Source: Alphaproteobacteria bacterium
Lineage (GTDB): Bacteria; Pseudomonadota; Alphaproteobacteria; UBA828
DNA length: 7,294 bases
NCBI GenBank assembly: GCA_030604165.1
Contig: JAUVWK010000133.1
Span: forward strand, 1-7,294
Direction of reading: 5' to 3'
Part shown: positions 1-7,294 of the stretch, in pieces
How positions within the stretch are numbered: position 1 is the stretch's first letter
Layout of the letters: the number at the start of each line of letters is the position of its first letter
The notes under the pieces: generated by a model
What the model saw: only the letters and a program-made list of their open reading frames with translations
Told to the model about the DNA's origin: nothing
Databases searched by the model: none
Position numbers and translations under genes: made by a program

Positions 1-1192
1 GCGCCAAGTGGGCCTGTGGCTCGCCGCCCACGGCATCGAGCATCATATTTTGCGCTGGATCGGGCCGAAACCCGTCGGCGGCGTGCAGGCCGCGGCGCGC
101 GCGGCGCGCTACGGCTTGATGGCGGCCTGGTGCCGTCGCGCCGGTGTATTGCATCTCCTCTGCGCGCAACAGGCGGAAGACCAAGCCGAGACGTTGCTTT
201 ACCGCTTGGCGCGGGGCAGTGCGCTGGACGGCCTCGCGGCCATGCCGCTGGTGCGGGAACTGGCGGGCCCACCAGCGCCCGGGGTGCGGCTGATCCGCCC
301 GCTACTCGGCATCCCGCGGGCGCGGCTCGTCGCCGGCCTGCAACGAAGCGGCCAACCCTGGATCGAGGATCCGTCGAATCGCGAGCCGGCCTTCGCCCGG
401 ACCCACCTTGGCGTAGCGCGCGCGGCGCTGGGCGGGCTCGGGCTCAGCACCGAGCGCTTGGTCCGCTCCGCGGCGCGCGTGGGTCGGGACCGGGCGGCCC
501 TCGAGACCGCCTGCGCCGCCTTGATCGCGCGCTCGGTTCGCCCCGACCCGGCCGGCTACGCCATGGTGGCGCCCGGGCTTTGGTCGGCGGCGCCGGCGGC
601 GCTCTCGTTGCGGCTGTTGGCGCGGCTCCTGACCACCGTCGGCGGGCGCTCGTACGCGCCCCGCCTTGGTTCCCTCGAACGACTGCACGGCGAGCTGTGC
701 GCGGGTCCCCTGGCGCAGGCTCGCACGCTGGGCGGTTGTCGCTTGGTGCCGCGGCGCGACGGCCTGCTGATTTGCCGTGAGCCCGCGGCCGCGCGCCAGA
801 CCTTGGCGCTGGCCCCGGGGGCGCGGGCGTTTTGGGATGGGCGATTTGTCGTCTTCCGACGCCAGGCGCCCGCTCGCCGCCGCACCGGGGCGGCGCCACG
901 CGGCCCTCTCAGCGTGCGCCGCTTGGGCGCGCGGGGGCTGGCCGAGCTCCGCGCGATGGCGGGGGCCAGCGGCCAAGACGTTGAGATCGAACGGGTTCCG
1001 GCGCCGGCTCGCGCGGCGCTGCCAGCGTTTTTCGACCTTGACGGGGTCTATGCGGTGCCCCACCTAAGGTTCAAGCGGGTGGGTGAGAGCGACTTGGCGA
1101 CCGGGGAAGATACGGGGGCCGAATTTCGCCCTGCCAATCCGCTGACGTCGAGCGGTTTCGCGGCGTCTTGGATGGGACCAAAGACTCGCTGA
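1..1192 (+). CDS. tilS: tRNA(Ile)-lysidine synthetase TilS, 5'-truncated by the window edge
   Basis: TilS uses ATP and lysine to convert the wobble cytidine of tRNA-Ile(CAU) to lysidine, so that the tRNA reads AUA and is charged with isoleucine. The reading frame is open from base 2 to the TGA at 1190-1192, about 396 codons. The N-terminal P-loop (SGGxDS type) is not present, so the real start lies upstream; the GTG at 8 is internal. Visible family signatures are AQQAEDQAET at about 167-196, aligning with the HHxDDQAET block of N-type ATP-PPases; the following RLARGS segment; and WIEDPSNREPAFART near 359-403, the typical TilS core. The C-terminal half, including a TLGGC segment near 724-738, resembles the TilS C-terminal domain. 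Oddities are Gln where the family usually has the second His, and Glu for the first Asp, of the HHxDDQ motif. The stop codon lies in the loop of a small hairpin (1185-1198). The next gene is ftsH, a common alphaproteobacterial neighbour. Confidence 0.93.
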   Translation, partial: RQVGLWLAAHGIEHHILRWIGPKPVGGVQAAARAARYGLMAAWCRRAGVLHLLCAQQAEDQAETLLYRLARGSALDGLAAMPLVRELAGPPAPGVRLIRPLLGIPRARLVAGLQRSGQPWIEDPSNREPAFARTHLGVARAALGGLGLSTERLVRSAARVGRDRAALETACAALIARSVRPDPAGYAMVAPGLWSAAPAALSLRLLARLLTTVGGRSYAPRLGSLERLHGELCAGPLAQARTLGGCRLVPRRDGLLICREPAAARQTLALAPGARAFWDGRFVVFRRQAPARRRTGAAPRGPLSVRRLGARGLAELRAMAGASGQDVEIERVPAPARAALPAFFDLDGVYAVPHLRFKRVGESDLATGEDTGAEFRPANPLTSSGFAASWMGPKTR

Positions 1193-1209
1193 AGCGAGGG
1201 AATTTGGTG

Positions 1210-1215
1210 TATATT
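1210..1215 (+). promoter_or_regulatory. Possible -10 element upstream of ftsH
   Basis: TATATT matches the sigma-70 -10 consensus at five of six positions and sits in the only clearly AT-rich patch between tilS and ftsH. No acceptable -35 hexamer is found 15 to 19 bases upstream, so the call rests on base composition and position alone. If it is used, the ftsH leader would be roughly 160 bases long. Confidence 0.28.
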
Positions 1216-1330
1216 AAGGCTCTCAGGGTCAGGGTGATTGGCGTCTCGGGCGCCGCCGTGCTTGGCGCGGCGGGGTCGGAGATGTTTGTGGTCGGCTGAA
1301 GACGAACGAAGGGCCACGGCGACACCGGGA

Positions 1331-1360
1331 GCCCGTCCGCCGGGCACGATCGGCGGTACG
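1331..1360 (+). promoter_or_regulatory. Two mutually exclusive hairpins in the ftsH leader
   Basis: GCCCG (1331-1335) can pair with CGGGC (1341-1345). Alternatively, CCGCC (1337-1341) can pair with GGCGG (1352-1356), a stem that can be lengthened by CGT (1334-1336) with ACG (1358-1360) across one bulged T. The two folds share base 1341 and the second uses the first one's loop, so they cannot form together. They end just before the AGGAG and GAGGA stretches that precede the ftsH start. Small GC stems are frequent by chance in such DNA, so a regulatory role is only a possibility. Confidence 0.2.
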
Positions 1361-1371
1361 ATCAGGAGTAT

Positions 1372-1376
1372 GAGGA
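1372..1376 (+). promoter_or_regulatory. Ribosome binding site that fixes the ftsH TTG start
   Basis: GAGGA at 1372-1376 is followed by seven bases and then TTG at 1384. A second purine stretch, AGGAG at 1364-1368, lies only one base before the out-of-frame ATG at 1370, which is too close to serve it. The ftsH frame has a TAA at 1378-1380, so translation cannot begin further upstream. Confidence 0.6.
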
Positions 1377-1383
1377 ATAACCG

Positions 1384-3309
<1,926 letters not shown>

Positions 3310-3337
3310 GACAGCCGGCCGCGCCGCCCGAGACCGC

Positions 3338-4474
3338 ATGACCGAACCGCTCACGCGCCCCGCCTTGCCGCGGGGCGTTTCCAGCTCGGCCCAACTCTAT
3401 CTCCGACCGCTCGACGTTGCCCCGGTCGAGCGCGAGCGCTGTACGCGCGGCGCGGGCACCGGGCGCCCGCTCGCGCCAGGGGCCGGTGGCACCCGTCTCG
3501 TCTTCGGCGCCGTCGAGCTCCTGGTGCGCACGGGCGGCCGGCTCTTGCGCGCCGCCGCACCGGCGGATGCGCTGGAGGCGTGGGCCGTGGGCGAGGCCGC
3601 ACCCGTCGCGGCGCGGGTCCGGGCGCTGCTGGAGCGCCTGAGCGCGCCGCGCCCGTCCCTTGGCCCGCTTTGCTTCGACCGGCCGCTGGTGATGGGCGTC
3701 CTCAATGTGACGCCGGATAGTTTTTCCGACGGTGGCGATTATTTCGATGGCGACGCGGCCGTGGCCGAGGGCCGCAGAATGGTGGAGGGCGCCGCCGACA
3801 TCATCGACATCGGTGGCGAGTCGACCCGGCCCGGCGCGGCCCGGCCGTCGCCCGAGCAAGAACGCCGCCGGGTGCTTCCCGTGGTGCGGGCGCTGGCCGG
3901 ACTCGGGCCCACGCTGACCGTCGATACGCGCCGCGCCGAGATCATGGCGGCGGCGCTCGAGGCCGGCGCCGGCGGTGTCAACGACATCAGCGCCCTGAGC
4001 GACGATCCCGACAGCCTCGCGTTGCTGGCGCGTCACGACGGGCCGGTGGTCCTCATGCATATGCAGGGCACACCTGAAACCATGCAGCAGGCGCCGCGTT
4101 ACGACGTCGCGCCGCTGGATGTCTACGACTATTTGGAAGCCCGTATCGAGGCCTGTCAGGCAGCCGGTATCCGGGCCGAGCGCCTGATCGTCGATCCCGG
4201 TATCGGGTTCGGCAAGACGGTCGCCCATAATCTCGAAATCCTACGCGACATAGCGCTGTTTCACGGCCTCGGCCGACCGCTGCTACTCGGAGCTTCGCGC
4301 AAAAGCTTCATCGGGACGCTCAGCGCGCGGGAGCCGGCCAAGGCCCGCTTGCCCGGTTCGCTCGCGGCGGCGCTGCACGCGGTTCAGCTCGGGGCGCAGA
4401 TCGTCCGCACACACGACGTAGCCGAAACCCGTCAGGCACTTGCCGTCTTGGCCGCCATCCAGGCGCCGCAATAG
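3338..4474 (+). CDS. folP: Dihydropteroate synthase FolP with N-terminal extension
   Basis: FolP condenses 6-hydroxymethyl-dihydropterin diphosphate with p-aminobenzoate to give dihydropteroate in cytosolic folate synthesis; it is the sulfonamide target. The 378-residue product has a TIM-barrel DHPS domain from about 118: MGVLNVTPDSFSDGG (119-133), DIGGESTRPGA (157-167), TVDT (194-197), N215-D216, MHMQGTPETM (240-249), DPGIGFGKT (286-294), GASRKSFIG (318-326) and RTHD (357-360). These cover the pterin, diphosphate and pABA sites. About 118 residues precede the domain, where classical enzymes have only a few to about twenty; this part contains an LYLRPL segment (20-25), which I recall from Rhodospirillales FolP. 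The ATG at 3338 is chosen because it lies 28 bases after ftsH, although only a weak GAG (3330-3332) precedes it. The frame is open further upstream inside ftsH, but earlier starts would overlap ftsH heavily. The gene probably shares the ftsH transcript. Confidence 0.94.
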   Translation: MTEPLTRPALPRGVSSSAQLYLRPLDVAPVERERCTRGAGTGRPLAPGAGGTRLVFGAVELLVRTGGRLLRAAAPADALEAWAVGEAAPVAARVRALLERLSAPRPSLGPLCFDRPLVMGVLNVTPDSFSDGGDYFDGDAAVAEGRRMVEGAADIIDIGGESTRPGAARPSPEQERRRVLPVVRALAGLGPTLTVDTRRAEIMAAALEAGAGGVNDISALSDDPDSLALLARHDGPVVLMHMQGTPETMQQAPRYDVAPLDVYDYLEARIEACQAAGIRAERLIVDPGIGFGKTVAHNLEILRDIALFHGLGRPLLLGASRKSFIGTLSAREPAKARLPGSLAAALHAVQLGAQIVRTHDVAETRQALAVLAAIQAPQ

Positions 4475-4476
4475 TG

Positions 4477-4505
4477 TCCACAGTATTTCGTCCTCGTGCT
4501 AAAAA
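4477..4505 (+). promoter_or_regulatory. Candidate extended -10 promoter for glmM (and thiD)
   Basis: TCCACA (4477-4482) matches the TTGACA -35 consensus at four of six positions. After exactly 17 bases comes TAAAAA (4500-4505), matching TATAAT at four of six, preceded by TGC (4497-4499), the extended -10 pattern. It lies directly after the folP stop, with the glmM ATG about 55 bases downstream of the box. The A run is conspicuous in such GC-rich sequence. If real, glmM-thiD can be transcribed apart from ftsH-folP. Confidence 0.42.
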
Positions 4506-4561
4506 GGTCGCTACGTGTTGATCATCGATCCTTCGTCTTGCCGATTTCGGGAGTGCCGACG

Positions 4562-5920
4562 ATGACGCGAAAGCTATTCGGCACGGACGGCGTTCGCGGT
4601 ACCGCCAATCAAGAGCCCATGACCGCCGAAACCGCGCTCAGGGTGGGCATGGCGGTGGGCATTCAGTTCACCCGCGGCGACCATCGCCACCGCGTGCTGA
4701 TCGGCAAGGATACCCGGCTCTCCGGCTATCTACTGGAGCCGGCGCTGACGGCGGGATTCGTCGCCGTCGGCATGGATGTCATCCTGCTCGGCCCGATGCC
4801 GACGCCAGGCGTCGCCATGCTAACCCGCTCGCTCCGGGCCGACATCGGCGTAGTCATCTCGGCCTCGCACAACCCCTATCAAGACAACGGCATCAAACTG
4901 TTCGGTCCGGACGGCTATAAGCTCTCGGACGCGGGCGAGCGCGCCAACGAGGCGCGCATCGACAATGGCTTCGAGACCGAGCGCGCGAGCCCCGACGAGC
5001 TCGGCCGGGCCACCCGGCTGGACGACGCTGTCGGCCGCTATATCGAATTCGTCAAGAACACCTTTCCCCGCAACCTGACCCTGGACGGGCTCCGCATCGT
5101 GGTCGATTGCGCCAACGGCGCGGCCTATCGGGTGGCCCCCACCGTGCTGTGGGAGCTCGGCGCGGAGGTCGTGCCGATCGGGGTCGAGCCCGACGGCTAC
5201 AACATCAACAAGGGCTGTGGCTCGACCGATGTGGACGCCATGTGTGCCGCGGTGGTGGCTCACGGCGCGGATCTCGGCATGGCGCTGGACGGCGACGCCG
5301 ACCGCGTGCTGCTCAGCGACGAACACGGCATGCTGCTCGACGGCGACCAGATCATGGGGCGGGTGGCTGAAAACTGGGCCCGCGGCGACCGGCTGCGCGG
5401 TGGCGGCGTGGTCTCTACGGTGATGTCCAATTTGGGGTTAGAACAATATTTGTCGGGGCTCGGTTTGAAACTAGCGCGCACGCGGGTGGGCGACCGCTAC
5501 GTCGTAGACCATATGCGCGAGCACGGCTTCAACCTGGGCGGTGAGCCCTCCGGCCATATCATCTTGAGCGATTACGGCACCACGGGCGACGGTCTGGTCG
5601 CGGCGCTGCAAACACTTTCCGTGCTCGCCGTTTCGGGCAAGTCGGCGAGCCAGGCGGGTCGCGTGTTCGAGCCGCTGCCGCAGGTCATGCGCAATGTGGC
5701 CGTCAACGGCATCGAGCCGCTGGAGGAGACCGCGGTCAAAAAGGCCATCGCGGACGGCGAGAAGCGACTCGGCAAGGCCGGCCGGCTCGTCATCCGCAAA
5801 TCGGGAACCGAGCCGGTCATTCGGGTGATGGCGGAAGGCGACGACGACGCGCTGGTTTCGTCCGTCGTCGACGACATCGTCGGCGCAATCGACACGGTCG
5901 CGGAGCGTCGCCGTGCGTGA
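4562..5920 (+). CDS. glmM: Phosphoglucosamine mutase GlmM
   Basis: GlmM interconverts glucosamine-6-phosphate and glucosamine-1-phosphate, the step before GlmU makes UDP-GlcNAc for peptidoglycan and lipopolysaccharide. The 452-residue product is of typical length (about 445-450). It begins MTRKLFGTDGVRG and carries all four hallmark sites of the alpha-D-phosphohexomutase superfamily: the phosphoserine loop ISASHNP with S102 (99-105), the magnesium loop DGDADR with D243, D245 and D247, the sugar-binding GEPSGH (327-332), and the phosphate-binding RKSGTEP (412-418). The ATG at 4562 is chosen because GGGAG (4549-4553) lies eight bases upstream and the protein then starts at the conserved N-terminus. 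An in-frame GTG at 4496 would add 22 unrelated residues and overlap the likely promoter. The preceding gap is 87 bases. The last eight bases overlap thiD. Confidence 0.98.
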   Translation: MTRKLFGTDGVRGTANQEPMTAETALRVGMAVGIQFTRGDHRHRVLIGKDTRLSGYLLEPALTAGFVAVGMDVILLGPMPTPGVAMLTRSLRADIGVVISASHNPYQDNGIKLFGPDGYKLSDAGERANEARIDNGFETERASPDELGRATRLDDAVGRYIEFVKNTFPRNLTLDGLRIVVDCANGAAYRVAPTVLWELGAEVVPIGVEPDGYNINKGCGSTDVDAMCAAVVAHGADLGMALDGDADRVLLSDEHGMLLDGDQIMGRVAENWARGDRLRGGGVVSTVMSNLGLEQYLSGLGLKLARTRVGDRYVVDHMREHGFNLGGEPSGHIILSDYGTTGDGLVAALQTLSVLAVSGKSASQAGRVFEPLPQVMRNVAVNGIEPLEETAVKKAIADGEKRLGKAGRLVIRKSGTEPVIRVMAEGDDDALVSSVVDDIVGAIDTVAERRRA

Positions 5921-6731
5921 CGGCACCATTCGTGGCCGTGTCTTGATCGTCGCCGGGTCGGATTCCGGCGGCGGCGCGGGCATTCAGGCCGACCTCAAGA
6001 CGGTCACCGCGCTGGGCGCCTACGGGTCCACCGCGATTACCGCCTTGACCGCGCAAAACACCGAAACGGTGGCCGAGATCTGCCCGGTGCCGGCGGCATT
6101 CGTGGCGCGGCAGATGAGTGTCGTGCTCGACGATCTCGGTGCGGATTGCATCAAGACCGGGATGATGCATTCGACGCCGGTGATCGAGGCGGTGGCTGAC
6201 ATCATCGATGACTTGGCGCGCGACATTACCTTGGTGGTCGATCCGGTCATGGTGTCGACGGCGGGCGGGCGGCTCTTGCAGCAGGAGGCCATGCAGGCGT
6301 TCAAGGCACGGCTGGTGCTGCGCGCCTCATTGATCACACCCAATATTCCCGAGGCCGAGGCGCTCACCGGGCTGACCATCGACGATGTCGAGACCATGGT
6401 TCACGCCGCCGAGATGCTGCATACGCTGGGCGCGCCGGCGGCCTTGGTGACCGGCGGTCATCTGGCGGGCGATATTATCTGCGATGTTCTCAAGACCGAC
6501 TCCGGCATCGAAATCTTCGAAGATCGTCGCATCGAAACCCGCCACAACCACGGCGCCGGCTGCACGCTGGCCTCCGGCATCGCGGCCGGGCTGGCCCAAG
6601 GCATGGCGATGATCGAGGCCATCGCCCGGGCCCGGGCCTACTTGCGTGCCGCCCTCAGGACCGCGCCGGGCTTCGGGCGGGGTAACGGGCCGGTCAACCA
6701 CTGCGTCTCCGTCGCGCCCTTCAAGGCTTAA
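5913..6731 (+). CDS. thiD: Hydroxymethylpyrimidine / phosphomethylpyrimidine kinase ThiD
   Basis: ThiD phosphorylates HMP and then HMP-phosphate to HMP-diphosphate, the pyrimidine half of thiamine diphosphate, in the cytosol. The 272-residue product is of normal size and has the ribokinase-like fold signatures: AGSDSGGGAGIQAD (14-27), TAQNT (46-50), KTGM (81-84), VVDPVMVSTAGG (108-119), TPNIPEAE (142-149), VTGGH (179-183) and HGAGCTLASGIAAG (213-226), with C217 at the position of the proposed catalytic cysteine. The start is GTG at 5913, with GGAG (5902-5905) seven bases upstream inside glmM. The glmM TGA falls within the overlap, so the two genes are probably translationally coupled. Two small deviations from the pattern I remember are Thr180 where Lys is usual (KGGH) and Ala215 where Thr is usual (GTGCT). 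A pyridoxal or HMP kinase of the same fold is the only real alternative. Confidence 0.95.
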   Translation: MRDGTIRGRVLIVAGSDSGGGAGIQADLKTVTALGAYGSTAITALTAQNTETVAEICPVPAAFVARQMSVVLDDLGADCIKTGMMHSTPVIEAVADIIDDLARDITLVVDPVMVSTAGGRLLQQEAMQAFKARLVLRASLITPNIPEAEALTGLTIDDVETMVHAAEMLHTLGAPAALVTGGHLAGDIICDVLKTDSGIEIFEDRRIETRHNHGAGCTLASGIAAGLAQGMAMIEAIARARAYLRAALRTAPGFGRGNGPVNHCVSVAPFKA

Positions 6732-6797
6732 GCGCGCCGCGCCAATACCGCAATTATCGGGTGGTTCCGCCGCACGCGGCCCGCTAGGGTCGGACAT

Positions 6798-6804
6798 AGG
6801 AGGG
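6798..6804 (+). promoter_or_regulatory. Strong Shine-Dalgarno of the Ada-like gene
   Basis: AGGAGGG lies five bases before the ATG at 6810 and is the best match to the anti-Shine-Dalgarno in the window. It fixes the start of a gene that has no stop inside the window. A short dyad, GCCGC-AC-GCGGC (6769-6780), lies 18 bases before it. I found no clear -35/-10 pair and no terminator in the 78-base gap after thiD. Confidence 0.65.
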
Positions 6805-6809
6805 CCGCC

Positions 6810-7294
6810 ATGATAGAGCATCGCCAAACCGACCCAAGCCTCGCCGAGCTCTCGGACGCCTATGGGCGGATCGAGGCCGCGATCGGCTTTCTCGAAGCGC
6901 ACTTTCAGGAGCAGCCGGATCTCGACCGCGTGGCCGCCCATGCCGGCCTGAGTCGCTATCACTTTCAGCGCCTGTTCCGACGCTGGGTCGGCATCAGCCC
7001 GAAGCGCTTCGTGCAGTTCCTCACCCTCGACTTCGCCCGCGCCCGGCTCGCCGCCTCGAGTTCCGTGCTCGACGCGGCCTACGATGCGGGCCTCTCGGGG
7101 CCCGGCCGGTTGCACGATCTGTTCGTGACCTACGAGGCCATGACGCCGGGCGACTTCAAACACGCCGGCGCCGACGTCGAAATTACTCACGGCACCTATC
7201 CGAGCCCGTTTGGGCCGTGCTTCATCGGCCACACCGGGCGCGGCATCTGTGCGCTTGGATTCGTGACCGTCGGCGCGGGGCGCGATCCGCTGAC
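6810..7294 (+). CDS. AraC-type HTH / methylated-DNA-protein cysteine methyltransferase (Ada-like), 3'-truncated
   Basis: The frame opens at ATG 6810 after a strong Shine-Dalgarno and stays open to the window end, giving 161 complete codons without a stop. Residues about 18-118 form an AraC-family DNA-binding domain with two helix-turn-helix units: LDRVAAHAGLSRYHFQRLF (38-56) with ISPKRF (62-67), then VLDAAYDAGLSGPGRLHDLF (86-105) with MTPGDF (111-116). From about 120, the segment ITHGTYPSPFG and then GHTGRGICALGF match the N-terminal part of the O6-alkylguanine-DNA alkyltransferase domain in HTH-AGT fusion proteins. The catalytic PCHR cysteine must lie beyond base 7294. The zinc-binding N-terminal methyl-acceptor domain of E. 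coli Ada is absent. By homology it would repair O6-methylguanine and may regulate transcription. It may start a separate transcription unit. Codon 2 is ATA. I am sure of the HTH and fairly sure of the fusion. Confidence 0.85.
   Translation, partial: MIEHRQTDPSLAELSDAYGRIEAAIGFLEAHFQEQPDLDRVAAHAGLSRYHFQRLFRRWVGISPKRFVQFLTLDFARARLAASSSVLDAAYDAGLSGPGRLHDLFVTYEAMTPGDFKHAGADVEITHGTYPSPFGPCFIGHTGRGICALGFVTVGAGRDPL

Larger units (their letters stand above)
1193..1383 (+). other. Leader / intergenic region between tilS and ftsH
   Basis: These 191 bases have no supportable gene. The first part is unusually AT-rich for this window (1200-1218) and holds a possible -10 element. The remainder is GC-rich and can form several small hairpins: CGCCGC at 1251-1256 with GCGGCG at 1267-1272; GCCCG at 1331-1335 with CGGGC at 1341-1345; and CCGCC at 1337-1341 with GGCGG at 1352-1356. 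ACGATC occurs twice (1346-1351 and 1358-1363). The likely role is the promoter and 5' untranslated leader of ftsH, inferred from position. I looked for an alphaproteobacterial heat-shock (RpoH) promoter, CTTG plus a downstream TATNT-type box, and found no good match. Confidence 0.5.

Noticed and set aside
1185..1198. Hairpin CTCGC-TGAA-GCGAG at the tilS stop, as an intrinsic terminator
   Set aside because: The stem is only five base pairs and is followed by GGGAATTT, not a T run.
4496..4561. Upstream GTG start for glmM adding 22 residues
   Set aside because: The added residues do not resemble GlmM, overlap the candidate promoter, and a well-placed GGGAG precedes the ATG at 4562.
6327..7232. 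Minus-strand frame of 301 codons across the end of thiD and the Ada-like gene
   Set aside because: Both plus-strand genes have clear motifs. The antisense translation is low-complexity Gly/Ala/Arg and spans two genes and their gap.

Overview
The window is a GC-rich stretch of bacterial chromosome that reads almost entirely on the + strand. It carries six genes: the 3' part of tilS, then complete ftsH, folP, glmM and thiD, and the 5' part of an Ada-like alkylation repair gene. The FtsH N-terminus, the FolP with a long N-terminal extension and the order tilS-ftsH-folP-glmM-thiD point to an alphaproteobacterium, most likely from the Rhodospirillales or a related uncultured group. That placement comes from remembered family resemblance, not from a search. 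There are no tRNA, rRNA, CRISPR, insertion-sequence or phage signatures.

Layout: tilS (1-1192, start lies upstream of the window); a 191-base leader (1193-1383) with a possible -10 element and GC-rich hairpins; ftsH (1384-3309, forced TTG start); a 28-base gap; folP (3338-4474); an 87-base gap with a plausible extended -10 promoter; glmM (4562-5920); thiD (5913-6731, GTG start, overlapping glmM by 8 bases); a 78-base gap with a strong Shine-Dalgarno; and an AraC-type HTH plus methyltransferase gene (6810-7294) that runs off the end. No convincing intrinsic terminator (GC stem followed by a T run) was seen in any gap, so read-through along the cluster is possible.

Function: this is housekeeping. 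TilS makes the lysidine needed to read AUA codons. FtsH is the membrane AAA+ zinc protease. FolP makes dihydropteroate for folate. GlmM makes glucosamine-1-phosphate for UDP-GlcNAc, which feeds peptidoglycan and lipopolysaccharide. ThiD phosphorylates the thiamine pyrimidine. ftsH-folP-glmM is a long-known conserved cluster that also occurs in enterobacteria. The last gene looks like a separate unit for repair of alkylated DNA.

I looked for an undescribed system and did not find one. The points most worth checking are the FolP N-terminal extension, the three in-frame ATA codons (one at codon 12 of ftsH, next to tilS), the forced TTG start of ftsH, the glmM/thiD overlap, and the truncated repair gene.
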